A stretch of 64,000 nucleotides of DNA, taken from Promerops cafer. Its lineage: Eukaryota; Chordata; Aves; Passeriformes; Nectariniidae. The DNA is taken from assembly GCA_013398275.1 (NCBI GenBank), contig VZSE01006234.1:1648932-1712931 (forward strand), written 5' to 3'. The notes beneath the pieces are model-generated. The model made no database searches. It worked only from the letters and a program-made list of their open reading frames with translations, and had not been told where the DNA came from. A program made the translations under genes and the position numbers. This document shows positions 26,001 to 41,000 of the stretch, piece after piece (positions within the stretch are counted from its first letter, which is position 1; each line of letters starts with the position of its first letter).

Positions 26001-29000
26001 TAAGTCATCTTAAACTACTGTATTCAAAAGCAGGAGATATTTACATAGGATTGAAGTTAGAAATTGATCTGGCACTTTATCTGTGAATGACATAAGCAGC
26101 AAGTAAAATTCATCACTTAAGCTGTAAATTATAATTCATGGAAAGAGACAAGGAATGAGAACCCTCAATCAAGATTTCAGAAATCTTGTCTACTGCACTC
26201 AATGCAAACAGGAAAAGCTCTCAGATGACTGCTGAGATTGGGCAGGCACCAATTCCATAGGAGCAACGGCATAGTTAAAAGAAAGTCTTTCCTGGTGGGA
26301 GACTACCCTTAGTTTAGACAAATGCCTGAGGATACAGTGAACGCTTTTCACTTAAACTTTCTAATGTCTTTGCTTAAGAAATAAGGAAATTGTTTATTTA
26401 GCAATTAGTAAGAGTTGCATGTCTAGACCAGGTGGTTTAATCTATGCTTTATTTCTAGAAGATGTGAAATAAAGTTAACTTTTTAAACAAAAAATATGCA
26501 GCTGGAGATAGCTGCACAGTATCAGGACTATAAAAATGGATGAATAAAAAATAGCTTACCAGATTAGTGACTGAGAGAGGTGACAGTCATCTCTGCGTAT
26601 GAACGGACTATTTTCTAGAACTTCTTTTGTTTCTGCCTCATAACTGTTGTGGCTAGTTAATTTAAAATAAACTGTTAAACAGGTATGATTATGTTGCCTG
26701 CAGAATGCTGTTTTCCACCCTTTTACAGTCTTTTTGAATGGAGAAGAGACATTTCTACAGTTTTCTAAGTTACCCTGTATGGGTGTCTCAGGCTATCTGC
26801 ACAGGTAATGGGTAGGGTGGCACTACAGCATTGAGCACAGGCCTGTGTTTTCCCATCTAAGGAATGTGTGCAATTTAGGGTGGCAGGACTTTATTGTAAT
26901 GCAGTGGCTGCTACTTGTGGTGGTTTTGTTCCCTGGATTCTAGTAACTTCCTGCTTTAATTCTTACTTTTAGAGAAAACATTTGAATAAGCAGTGCTATT
27001 TCTAGTGTTAACTGTGGTGTTAACCTGATTTATCCTTGGAGTGGTCTCTTTTTTAAAATGTATTTATCATCAGGTAGTTGCAGTTTTCGGTGGCCTTACA
27101 AAGCTCTTGAGTGAACTTGTAATATCCTTCCTGATAATGCTTCCTATGGAGTACTGACAGCTGTCTTTACCTTTCCAAACAAAGTGTGCCAAGAACATGA
27201 GGATAAATTGCAGTTTAAAAACCTTCAAAGAGTGAGGCATTTCTACATTGCTGTACATTATGTGCATATAAAGTGTGCTTATATACACGAGAAAAAGAGG
27301 TGGGATTTTTTTTCTTTACTAAGTGTGGAAACTGATACTTGCTTTCTGAATTACACTTCTAGAGTTTTCCTAGGATGTTGCTATAATAGAAGGAATTTTC
27401 CTTGATACATACTCAATCATATCATGACATGTAGATGTATGATACAATATGCTTAGAAATTGAATGTTGGCCTTTAGAATTATTGTTAAAAAATTTGTTC
27501 ATCACAGGGAAAGAAGGGTGCATAGCTAATGTTAAGTCTGGTCTTCAAAAGCACAGCAGCAATTTTCAGCCTTTGAAATTTAGGGAAGTGTATAGTAATG
27601 CCACTTAGGCTCACTATTATGTTTTGGTGGTCTGTGTCTTTTCCACTGTTTTTTACAGTATCCTGTGCAAATAGCAAACCAGTAGATTACGGAGAGCTTT
27701 GATGTGATGCTGTTAACTGGGAAGAGTGATCAGCATTCCATATGAATGATGAATTTACAGTTGAGGGTAGACAAAAATAGGGTTATAGGTATTGAGAGTG
27801 CAAGTGGTGTTTGTAGATGCTGCATGCCTTAGTGAGGGTATTTGTTCTTTATGCTTTTCTGAGATCTCAGGTAATCATTTTCTTAGAATGCCAGATCAAA
27901 ATGTGATCACATCTTTGTCCTCAAAACTCAAGTGATTGTATGAAGAGACGAGTTTGGAAAGGCTTTGAATTTTTTGGCTGCTTAAGTAGCTTCAGAAGGA
28001 AGGATTTTTAGTTTCTTACAGTTCAGAACAAGTCACGTCTTGCACTTCTTCTGTGTTGTTTTTGTTTTTCCTGTTTCCTGCACAGTTTCTTTACAATTCT
28101 CTAGTTTTTGTTTTGCATGCCAATGAATAATTTCAGATTACATCTTAATAAGGCACGAGTCATGACATGAAGTATTGAGTTGTGATGTTTTGAATAATTT
28201 ATTGATTTCATTTTTGAATGAAAAATGAGTAATCAAGAGGATGGGCCAGCTGGTTGCAGTAAGAAAGGTGAGAAGCAGCATCTGCGGATGAAATGCTTCC
28301 ACATCAGGGTCTGCAAAGAATCTCTGTGCTTACCATATAACCTAAGCATCAAACACAGTCATTTTTCAGTGCCCCCAAGATCTTGCTGCTTTAGAGGTAG
28401 ATATCAAGTCTAGCATATCTCTTTATTTTGAGCTAACTCGGCAGAATAAAATTAACATTTTTTTAGTGATTGAGAGTGTATCAAATTTCTTAGTAAGAGC
28501 CATACCTTTCATTTATTCACTTACGTTGTAGGAGTAAGTCTCATGCTTTGGCCTTCAGAAAGTCTGTAGCAATGCAGCAAAGAGAAGACTTCAATTCCCT
28601 TGTGATTTACCGAGTTTCTTGAGCAGGGTGTGCAGTCTGTCATCCTCATTGAGGATCTAATGAGATCTGTTCCCTGCCTGTCAGCCTTTTAACAGCAGGT
28701 GCAAGCTCCCGAACAGGAAGAGGGCATGGTCTGTTAGCAGAATGACTCACTTCGGTGTCACGTGTGCATCTTGCAAACATTGCTCCATCCTATGAATGGT
28801 GCAGTGCATCTGATGCTAAAAGCCATTTGAAGGACATGGTTTATATGTGATTTAATTTGTCAAGGTAACTTTTATCAGTGTCTAAATCTTTATACAGAAG
28901 CGGGGAAAGAGGAAGTTTATATCCGTTTTCACCTTGTAAAGAAACTTTGAAATGCATGCCAGAGTTGATGTATGACAGAACAGTATTTTAATTACACATC

Positions 29001-32000
29001 TAGAGTGGTAAATATATTTAAGCTTTTTTCCTGCTCTGAAACACCTGGCTTGCAATTTAGCATTCCTGTTTCACTAGATTGTAGGTTTTTATCCCCTGTG
29101 GTCACCTATAGACAACAAATATTGAATAGTAGCTTTATAAAATAGTGATTTATTGATACAGTAAATACTGTATTTCTTTACTACTGGCATGGGGAATCCT
29201 GGTGTTTTTTCGTTTACAGTGGAATCTTGATGACCTTACTACAACCGTGGTCTGTAACAGTATAGTTGTAACTCCTTTCTTTGTATACATGCAGTCCTCC
29301 ATGGCTTAGAGTGACCCATAAAAGTGTGAGAATATGCTGCAATACAATTAGACATTTTGCACAAGATATCCATTACTAGATAAAAGCTAGGGATCAGCAG
29401 CTTTGTGAAGGTAATGAAACGCCACTGAATACTGGCTAAGATCACGTATCTGTGCTTTTCCACCCGTGGAGAGCTATGTGTGTAATGGTTGTGTCTGTAG
29501 TAGGTCTGTTTGTCTGGAGGGCACGTGATACTATCACTGTCAGTAAAACTTCTATAGCTGCAGACTGAGAGGTTGCTCCCTCTCCGTTTCCAGATATGTT
29601 GGGATACATCTCAGCAGTGTTTGATCTTGAACTTGGTCCTACTTCTAAGTGGCAGTGAGTTGATTAGACTCTTCAAGACTTTTTTTGTTCAGGGTTGGGT
29701 GATTACTTTAACTCAGGAAAACTCAGCAACTTTGGGCTGTTGATTTCTGGAGAATTAGTTGGGGCGGAACACCATTTATTAAAGCCAAGCTGTTAAATCT
29801 CATCAGTCCTGTGTTCAAGGCATAATGCTTGAATGATAACATAAACAATGTTAAGGAGCTGTTGTCCCATATAAGGAGTAGGAAAAACTGCTTCATGTGA
29901 TGAAACGTGTGTACCAAATATAATACTGAATTGCTCTCTGGTTTTGTTCTATAGGAGAACTTGACATAAAGTTCTAAGGGTGATACCTTTATTGCCCAGA
30001 CACTTAGGTTTCTACTGCCAGATTATGTCCTTTCAAAAGGGTGAAAAAATCCAAAACACGATGTCCAGGCATTCATTCAGCTGTCAGATGAAAAACATAC
30101 TTTATGTAAAACACAAAACACAAACCTGTTTTTCGTTCAGCCGACTAACTCTTTGTCAGCCTTCGTGAATCTTGTTATTTTGGTGCGAAGTAAAATTTGT
30201 TGTTGAACTATTAAGAATATTTTTTAAAAAATAACCTGTGAAAAACCTGAACAGCTGCTGGGGTGAAATCTGAATTACACAATTTTTCATTTAACTTCTT
30301 TATTAAACATTGCAACAACAGTGTCCTTTTCTAATACAGAGTTCACTGCAAAGTGAATCTGCAAATATTTTTAGTGCAACTTGTTCTGTCTTACATAAAA
30401 ACAGTAGTCTTTCTCCAAAGCAGAAGTATTTTTTGCAGACATTAATGTCAGATTGTCTTTTTTTTTTTTTGAGGGGAAAAATGAGTAATGAATATTAAAC
30501 TGAATTTAAAGTGAATTTTTTACAGGAGTTCAGAGCTGGTCATCTTGGGGATTATTTAGTAGGTTAACAATTTTAAGAAATATAAAAATTAATCTTACTT
30601 CTGTCATTAAGGTCTGCAAACGTGGCAGTACATAAAAGCAATTAACTTGAGTATGTTTTTGTATGGTCAGCTTTCACAGTAAAACTTACCAGTGTTACAG
30701 ATTGGTTTCTTGTGGTAGTTACAGTCATTGGAAAGAAAATGATTACAAGAGTCATTTTTGTTGCAGGTCAGATATGGACATGTTATCTCGAGCTGCAAGA
30801 TCACGGAGTACTCGATTAAGGGATGACTCCATTATAGTTTGTAAAAACAGTACTTTTGGACTTGTGGTTATTTCTTTAGAGAATGGATATTGAGTTTTTT
30901 TAAAAAAATGGTATTTTGCTTCCTTAATTACTGGAGTACATGATTGAATGTTAAGAAGTAGCTTACTTGCACTTGCGAGGTCTGAATTCATATTTGAATT
31001 GTGTTTGAGCTCGATATTACTGGTTAATTTTGTAAAAGTACCGAAGAACATCGCACTCATACTTGTCTTCACTAAGGAAAGTTGCCAAACGAGAAATACA
31101 GAATTTTTAAAAAATCTCATGAGAACTGTTTTCTGTGTTTGGAGGAAGACAGAGTTAGTGTCTTCATAAGAATGCTGCCTGAAATTTAATGTGGTCTTTG
31201 CAGGGTTGCACATGACCAGGTTTTATAGTAGTGTATTGGTGATCAAGGGCTCTTCACATCACATTTGGAGTATTAATTATGTCCTTGTTTCTAATGGAGT
31301 GTTCCTTAATAGCAAGAGCCGTTTCTCTCCATACTGCTGACTTGTCCTATGGCTTTGAACATAGTTATTTATTCTCTGCTTGGGTTTACTCATGTGCAGA
31401 ATTAAGTTTTACATACTTCTTAGTGTTGTTGCAATGCTTAATTAATATTTATAAAGGCCTTTGACATCCTGTGATGAAAGGAGCTCTGCAAGTGGTGGTT
31501 CAGTAGTGGTATTACTTTATTAGTGAAAATGCAGGAGGAGTCAGAAGGATACCAGTTTTTAATTCAGGGTGAGCAATGGAGTCATTCTTTAACCTTGAGC
31601 AGGTCATGCAATCTCTTGTTTTGTAACATATCCTGGGAAAGCTCTGTTTTGCAGCATGTGTTATAAATGCCATCCTTCCCTCCCCCAAGTCCATTCTAAG
31701 GGAAAAAAGGTAAAAAGTAAACGAATAGTTTACATGACTTTACTGAGCTGCTAAACATAGCAAGTATTTCTTAAGGAAATAGATCATTAACGGGGGCAGA
31801 GGGTGAGAAAGGGAGTGGATGTAACAGTTGCATTTCAGAGTCAACATGAGAACTTGAGCATGTGTTACCTAGTCATGGACCAGATTGGATTTTGCCTGTT
31901 GCAGATCTCTCTCATTTGGGTTCAGTGTGCACTGTGCTTAACTGCAACTTCCCTGTGAAGGGACTGCATATAATCTTTATTGCATTCTAGGAGCACACTA

Positions 32001-35000
32001 ATCCATGGTACTCAGCTGGTAAACAAGTTCTTTCTTGAGACTAAATATTGGCTGTATTTGAGCTTTGTGATTGTCAAGATTGATAGTCAGCTCTTATAGC
32101 ATCTTGTATTTGGCTATTGCATAAGAATATAAATCTCAGTCACTTGTGAGGTTTTTCCCTCAATTGACAGAGGAAGGTTATGATTACATACTGTCATTAA
32201 AATGACAAGATAGTGAGGAACTTTTGGAAAGTATACATCTATTTTAAGACAGAGCCAGCTAGGTATTTGCCTAATTATATAAGGCATAATAACATTAAAT
32301 AGTTATTTGCCATGCTTCATGCATGCAAATACAGGGTTTAAGTTTTTTATTTCATATACAGTGCTACATCTGCATTTTACTTGTTCCACAAAACACACAG
32401 GTGTGGCTTAGAGCAAGGGGCATCAAAACTTTTATTTGAAGTACTTCAGCAAGATGAACAGCTTGCCCAGTGAAGTGTGAGGTATAGCTGAATGTAAGTG
32501 CCCATTTATGCATGTGCAGTATGGTGGATTAAAATTGAAAGCACCTGGATCTTTGTCCTGCTTTATTGCAGTCTGGCTGCACAGCTTGTTCCGGGGGGGG
32601 GGGGGGGGGGGGGGGTGTGCTTTTTACTTGTCTTTAGTCCTGCTTCAGCTCTCAGCTCAGCTGGCCTAAGAATGAAGAGAATACTGAGAATAAACTATGG
32701 TTTATAGTCTTCAAGAACAGCAGTTATTAAAACCCCCATGCTTTATATAACCCTAGTTATAAGCCTTAATTTATGGGGCATGCCTAGTAGTAATGGAATA
32801 TCAAGAATTTACCTGCCTGGCTTCAGCTGAATATACTGAACATATATGTAGGTAGATTTGTTCCAAGATACAGTAATTTGTTGAGATTTGTACAGCATTT
32901 TCCAGACTTGCAAAATACGTTACTTGCTTCTGCCTTCAACTTAGACTTCCTGATATGAATCAGGACAGTCCTGAAACTTTGTAACTGAATATTTGCGGCA
33001 AGTAACTGAATGAATTTTCTTACCTGTTAAAAGTAAATATTGCCTCAGGTAATAAATGGAGTGGAAAATATAAACCTTAATACCTTTGCCAAGAAAATCT
33101 GAGCAAGCTGTACAGAGTTGTTTGAACTTCTAATACATTTAAAAAACAACCTTAACTTGCTGGTTCTTCCACCTTGACCTGCAACCAATGAATAATAACT
33201 TAGTGTGGAAAGCCTTGTTCTTAACTTCACACTGATAAAATTAAATACATTCTACCTTAGCATTTTGATTTCGTATAATTAAAATAATGACTTACAGTTT
33301 GATAAACGTTATTTTCATTACTACAGTGCCCTGAAGCACTGCATGTGGAAAATTTTATAAAATTACACAGATCTAGAGGTATGTAATATGCTTGTCAGAC
33401 TATTAACTTGCATAAAGTGTTTTGGTTTCTGTAGCATATAAATTTAGTGTTTCTTTGGAAACTGAATAAAAGTAAACAATCAGATCCCTTCCAAAATGAA
33501 ATGTAAATTATGCCAATATGCAACTGCGAGGGTGTCCTTGTAATATCCCCAGGCAGATAGAATTCAAGCATTTCGCCATTCAGTAGAAGCTGCCTGTAAG
33601 CAGCGTGACTGTGTCTGGGCTTGGTTTGGTAGGGATTTTTTCCCAGTAATTTAAGTCACTAAATAGAAACTGCTTCACAGATATTTATATTTTAATTTTT
33701 TTCTTGATCCCTTCTGAAGTGCCATATCATGAACGTTAAGAAAGCCTCCAGTATTTTCATGTGTGTTAAAAAGTGCAGCAAGTAACACTGTAATAATGTT
33801 GTCTGATGTTTTCTTTATTTTCACCTTGCCCTAAAATTCTGTACTGTATCTGTAGATAGTCTGGATCTTTACCGGGATGGTTTTAGGTCCTAGGGTGTCT
33901 TTGACTGAGAAACACAAATATATATAAATGTCAAAGCTTAAAATAAACATAACTACTTCTGTTGTTAAGGATTCTGTATAACCCAGGTTTTTACTGTCTG
34001 TACAGCCTCTGCTGGTGCCACAAATGATGCTCTGTCAGAAAAGGTTTCATTTGATCAAACTGCATTATACTTAATATTTTTTCTGAAATGTCACATTCTG
34101 ACATTAAAACAAGTGTCATAATTGTTGTGCACTGTGGCATAGTTACCATGGGAAATAGATTAATTTCCTGTGACTTTTTTTAGTGTTGAAAAATAATTCT
34201 TTTTTTGGCTTTTAGGATAAAAGTTTACAAACTTTTATCTAAGAAAGTACAGAGCTCTTTTGTTAAAATCAAATTTACACTGTAGTCAGGAGTCACCATT
34301 TCCTTTTTAACTGCAATTATATTAATAGTAAGTATTCTTTTAATAGCACTTCTCATTCATACCTACAAGAATGCACTGTTAAGGTGGCACTAATACTTGT
34401 GTCCCAGTTTGTAACCTGTTCAAAGCCCCAGTAAGGCATTGGCAAAGCTGCCAGTAGAGGTTTGAGCTTCACTTGTGGAATTGATCTGGGCTGCTGAGTG
34501 CAGTGGTGTCCTGATACAGACCTGGAGTGGAGGATAGCTCGTTTAGGGCTTCCTGCTGCAGTCCTTCTGCAGAGGATGTGTCAGTAATTAGTTTCCTGCT
34601 TGCTGGACCACTAAGTACAGAACTATGTTTTTGTTCTACTCTAAGGTAATACATTCTTTTGAGGAAGTATTCCAGAGCTGCATTGCCAGTCAGTGACACA
34701 GAGCTGGTTATGGTCAGCAGTGCAAAGTGCCCTGTTGGCCGGGCAGTCTGGTGCTGATCACGTTCAACATCTGTATTAATGACGTGGTCTGTTGGGATGG
34801 AAGGAACCCTCAGCACCTTTGCAGGTGATACCAAATGAGGCTGAGTGGTTGACTCCTCTGGAGATTAAGGTTGCCGTTCAGGGAGAACAGTAGGCTGGAG
34901 AAAAGGGCCTGACAAACCTCTTGAAATTTAACCATTGTAAATGGAAAGTACTACACCTGTGTCAAAATAACCCCCTGCTATAGCACAGGTTAGACATCCA

Positions 35001-38000
35001 CTGACTAGAAAGTAGCTCTGCAGGAAAAACACCTGAAGGTCCTGGGAAAGAAAAAGTAGAATGTGAGTCAGCAGGGTGTCCTTGCTATTAAGAAACCAGC
35101 CATGTGCTGTGCTGTATTAGCAAGGATATAGCCAGTGGGTCAGGAGAAGGGATTCAACACTTTTAAGTCCATCTTTAACATAGGGTGTCCAGTTTGCCTC
35201 TCATAGAGGAAAGACACTTAAATGCTGACATGTTAAATGGTCACTAAGATGATTAGTGGAGCAATCTTGCTCAAGGAGAAGCTGAGAAAACTGGATTTGT
35301 TCAGCCTTAGAAGTAGAAGGCTATGGGAGCAATGTTACTGCTGTTTTCAGCTGCCTCATGAGAGGATATTGAGAGCCAGACTCTTTGTAGAGGGTGGTGT
35401 ACAGTGATAAAACAGGAGAGAGCAAACACAAGCTGCAGTAAAGAAATTCTGATTAGGTATCAGAAGGCAAATGCAATGTAAGGAGTGAAAAAGTGGAATA
35501 AAGTCTCCACAGCGATAGTAGTGTCTCTTAACTTCGGAGAAAGTCAAAATGTGATTAGGTCCTGAACAACCTGTTTGATGATGTCTCTGTTTTGAGTGTA
35601 GGGTTAGACCAGGTTCCGGTTGACTTCTGGAGGCCCCTTCAGTCAGAATTATTTGTGATTCTGATAATGATGCCAGTAAGGGTATAATGTATCTAGTGCA
35701 GAAAGTGTAGTTTAGTTTTAGAAGATGAATTGGCTGTAAAAAAAACCAAATGAACAAATAAAAACCACAAAAAACCCCCCCAACATTGAAAAAAGAGTCT
35801 GTAAAGGACCATTTAGGGATAAGATTGTATAATTTTCCTTCTGTTTGTTTTCAAACAAAAGGATTTTTTTTTTCTCTTGATAGGTAAACCATTTGAGATG
35901 ATCAAACTGGTAGAGTGTCTCTTTTAATACAAAGCAACACTGGCAAATACTTGTGCACACATCACTTGCAGACTAATAATTAGTCCTGTAACTGACATCT
36001 GACACTTTTCCCAGATATCCTGTGTTCATTTCAAACTCCATGTTGCGTGACAGGGTAGGTCTCTGGGGGTATTTTGTATGCACAGTGAGGGAGGTAAGAT
36101 GTTCTTTTTGGATAGTGTAGTAAAAAAAGATGTTTCACATGCAAGGAAAAGGTCAGCAGCAGCTCCCTTAGAGTGGTCATCTGTCCAGGGCTGTGATTTT
36201 TTCACTCACACACACAATTGAGGAAATGAAATATCTTTACTTAAAGACAGAAATATTTTGCTAGGTTGTCTGTTGTCTTATCTGCTGACATTATGGTGTT
36301 AGTGAGAATTGGGTTTTGAAACAGTTCATATTATCAGGACAGATCATTTGTAGTGGAACAGAGATCCTGAGGATTGCCAGCTCTCTCTTCCCTGTGAAAT
36401 AAGTGACCTGTGTCCCTTTAGCAGGCACAGGTTCTTTCTTGATTTTATTCTGGTAGCTGTTATCCTTTTACTGGCCCATGGTGTTTCTTGTGGCTGTCAG
36501 AATGACACAGGTATTTTTCTTGGCAAACACTTAAAGGTAATGCAGCTTTCTACACGTGTGAATAGTTTTAAGAGTAAAGTAAGGCTGTTTGATAATCACA
36601 TAAAATCTTAAAGTCCTGAATGGAACTGTGGAACATCTTACCAAAGGGATGTTCTGATAGGATACATTACAGGACATCTTAATTACAGGCAAATTTTTAA
36701 CCTCATATTTTTCCACTCTTCGGCTATTTTTACCACGTTTCACAGTTGTCCAGACACACTTTACCTGTGTTTTTGGTGCACATGAGTGTGCATGCTATGA
36801 AATAATAATTACAGATCTGCAAGAGCTCCAAAGTGTTTGAAGTGTGAAGTAGGGGAGAAAACTTGCTCAATTCGTATATTCTAGAACTTTGGCTATAGCT
36901 CTCCACTTTCTTAAAGCGTTCTTTTTTATCAGTTGGCAAACACATAGGAACTTTAGGTTGGATCTGGAAGTCAGTTTTTTAATACATAGGAATTGTACAG
37001 CTGGAAAGAGTAATTCTTAAATGAGTGCAAGGAAGAAATAAAGAATATTTTTTAAAATTTTATCTTTATAACATATTTCAAGGTTTTCTTAAGAAGTGAC
37101 TCTTAAAACTGAAATTGCCCCCTTCCCTCTTCAGATGATACTATTGCCCCTTCAGTTGTGAAGAGCTGAGAAAAAACCTCCATTTCTTTGAGCATTTGTT
37201 GTTGTACTGTAGGGCTTATACCATCCAGTTCTTTAAAGAGCCCTTAATGCTCAGTTGTTGTCTCTCTATAAATCATTGTGCTTAGGCATATATATATAGA
37301 GAATACACCACAAAGAATTAATTTTACTCTGTTAACAAGTGTAATAACAGTTTGTAAGGAGCATTCCTTTAGAAAAGTGTGCTTCTAGCAAAGTCAGTTT
37401 GCTGATGTTTTAAAGTTGGTTATTATCTACAGCAGCGTCCAGCTGCTGATGTTGTGCTGTGATAAAGGCGTATCACTTGTGCCAGATATGCTGTTTAAAG
37501 TACGCAGCTTTCTTGCTCTTACACTGTTCTGGTTTTTGGCCAAAGAGAAGAAAAAGCAGCTTGCTCTAAGTCCTTGAAAAGGCATAATCTTTTGAAAATG
37601 CTGCTTTAGAGCACTTCTAAAACACACTTTCTAAAGTCTTTTTATTTAATACATGGGGAGTATATGTCGTGTTTGTCTGAAATCCACAGCTTTCCCTGGG
37701 AGAGAGAGATGACAGGCTTTTGTCTTACATATGGTATATATACTATTTACATGTGTTGCAAATATGAAAGTCTTAATTTCATACTCTGAACAGTAGAGTT
37801 CTTCTATCTTGATTTCAGTTAAATTCAGAAAGTGTGGGACAGTGATCCTTTTACTAGATGGTCAGTTTTGAACTGCACAGTTTATCCCTTGCATCGGTAC
37901 TGCAGTTCTTCAGTGATGCTGTGAATTTCTGTCTCACTTGAAGCAAACAATTTTTTTTTCCCTCTTTGAAGTTTTTACACCCTAGGTCCTCAGGAATGCT

Positions 38001-41000
38001 ATTCTGAAGGATCAATCGTTTTTCCTTAGAAACATCAGAAATCACTCGGCCTGTAGTAATTTCATATTCCATTTTTGTCAGTTCAGCCAAAAGACTGACT
38101 TTTGAAATGGCTATTTCCCATGTAAGCATATTTTGTATGGCTTATGGCTGTCTAATCTATGCCCTGCTTAATAAGAAAGAAGGCTGTGATGTTGAGTATT
38201 TTAATTTTTTTTAATAAAATGAAATAATCCCATTTTGACTCTTTTGATCAGCAAGATCATAACTGTTTATTTACATGGCTTAGTCTAGTGGAAGTAATTT
38301 TACCTTTAGGAATGAAGGGTCTCTCAGCCCTGGGATTTATTCCGTGCTGTGTTACATCTTGCTTCTGTTTGATGTTCTCTTTAAATGCACTGGAGCACAC
38401 TTGCATGATTGTACATGCCACACTCTTCTCATGCTGCTGAAATAATGGAGCGTGTCTGTTAAGTGGGATATGTTAAATGAAAGTAAAGTAAAATTGTAAG
38501 GATTTCTTTGCTCTAGTTGTGGTGCATTTAGTTTTGCTTTGTTTTTAGTTTCTGACATCCAGCTTCCTGATACGCTTTAAAAGCTTTCATCCACCTTGGG
38601 CGTTTCAAGCTGCAGAGTGCCAGTGTTCGTTGCTGCAGCAAGAAGGGCTTGCACCTCAAAGAACTCACTTTTCTTCATTGCTTATGACCCTTAGTTCTAA
38701 TCATCTTATGCTTTTTAGTGCATTACTGTGAGTTGAATTTGCTTCCTATACACTCAGCTGAGTTCCAGAGAAGGTCCAAGCAAGTGAAGGTCAAGGACAG
38801 AGCTTGATGAAGAAAAATAAAGTGGAAGAAAATGAAAAGCACTTGCCAGTGGCAGCAGCAAGGTGTTAATGAAATAGCACTGTTGAAGACATTTTACTTT
38901 CCTGTAAGAGATTTTTGTCCCTGTTTGGACTGAGGGGAGCTTCTGTCTTGGAAGTTGCACCTGGACTTGAGCTTGTTAAAAGGAGCTTTGCAACACATGT
39001 GAGACACCAGTGTGTGATGCCTAATTCTGCTGGTATCCATGCTGTATAATTTATCACAATACCGAGAAAACGTTCAGCAGTGTTGAGAAACTAGATGCTT
39101 GTAGTTAGAGTTCATTTGAAATTCTTTTTGCTTCAAATCTTGGCCAATATTGGATATCTTATTGTTGGATAAATTTGTGGTTTAATCAAGTTTTGAGTCT
39201 TTCTGTGTGTTTCGAAAAGACTTGAAATATATTTGTGGTCTGATATTTTGAACCACTAGAGGCTTATCTGTAAGAAAGAGTTTTTAGTAGCTCAAGTTTT
39301 GCTTCTGAGTGACAATGGTCTGTGCATGCAAATTGTTCTCTGCATATAGTGAAGGCCTTTAGCTCTGGCTAGTTGTAGCTGATGGCTTGAGGGTGGATTT
39401 AGCAGTTGTTCAGGTGACGTGGTAGCTATATGGAAATAAAAGTGCTTCTGGTCCTGCAAATGTGGTTTCAGAATCCCAGTGTTCTGAAAGATGCACAAGT
39501 TGGCTCACAATTTGGAAGCAAGTTTGTAAATTGCCCTATGCTTATCACAACACAGAGAACAGGGTGCACCTATAGAAGTTTACTGCCACTCCTGTGTCAT
39601 AGTGTATCTAACTCAGGTTGACAGTACTGAAATGAGAAGTGTGAGGTCAGGAGGAGGGAAGAGGACTCACAGTACTGGTATCTAGTGCACATCTTCACCT
39701 GTGAGGAACTTCCAAACTCTCACACCATTGTCCTGTGGTGTTGCGAAAGGAACTGGGAGTTGCGTGCACTGCAGTGCCACTCTAGGAATTTTAATTTCTT
39801 ACATTTCATTTTTTTGTGCAGTTTTAGTTTGAGAGTGACCTTACAGGATTATGGGGTTTGTGTAGACTAATACTGTATGACTTTATCTCTGCCTATCAAA
39901 GAGACTTTATCTCTGCCTATCTGTGTGTTGGCAGCAGATAGTGTGCAATATGTCGCACGTCATCTCGTCTCGGTTCAGTTCGTGACAGCAAGAGCTTTGA
40001 AGGCAACTTCTGTCCTCTACCTGTGCCTTAAGCCCATAATGTTGTCAGAACAACTCTCTAAAACAGAATTTTCTGGAAAAATGAGTATTAGAATTTTACA
40101 GGAAATTAACAATTTCCAAAACAGGTAAATTATTTTGAGGGAGAACACATTTCTTGAATGTCTATTTTTGCCTTTTTTTTTTTCCTGAAATGGATGTTTT
40201 AATAACATGGACTTCACAACTGTTTTCTATTATGTCTCTAGTTAACTAGTGTAAAAAACTTCTTTTCTCTAAAATGATTGCTTTTGACTTAGCCAGAAGA
40301 GGTTGTTTTAAGAAAATAGGTAAGGTGTAATGCAGTATAGCTATTGGGTTTATTTGGGTTTGGGTTTTTTAGAATGAAGATAACATTTTGGATTACAACT
40401 TAGTTTCTCATCATTTGTAAGCTGTAATATGCCTTACTTTAAATACTTGGAATTAAAATCTGTAGTATGCTTTTTAAATACTTTCCAGTAATGTTGATTC
40501 TAAGATTTTGTGGGAGATATTAAAGTGCAATTAGGTCATAGTTTTAGATCAACACATGCTTTTTTGAAAAAAAACTAGATTAAAAAGCTGGCTGCTGATT
40601 GCTATTTAGCAGACTTCCTCTTCAGAGTTGTGGTGTGTCCGTGTTCCTATTACAGTGTGCTCATAACAAAACCCGGAACCACACCCCGTTGTATTACTCA
40701 AAATTCACTCTGCTTGGAGTTGATGGGTTTTCTCCCCCTGTTGATCTCCTCAGTGTGAGCAGCTGTTTGCTGGAAAGCACGTAATGGACCCCTGAATTTT
40801 CAACTGGCCAGGAAGAACTATCTTTTGGCTAATAAGAAGTTAATAGGCAGCATTATCTCTGGAATAAATCGAGGAGGTGATTGAAAGCTTTGTTGATATT
40901 GAATTTTTCAGAACATTTAACACTGCAAGTTAAATTTGTATTCAACAAGCATCTTGCATCCAGCTGAAGAGGAAAATCATTGATCATAAAACAAATGTTA

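Noticed and set aside
30752..31213. 153-aa minus-strand open frame in intron 1
   Set aside because: No recognisable domain, no promoter or splice context; consistent with chance in a 64-kb window.
34469..35757. Minus-strand open frames near 35 kb as genes
   Set aside because: They are antisense to a decayed CR1 element.
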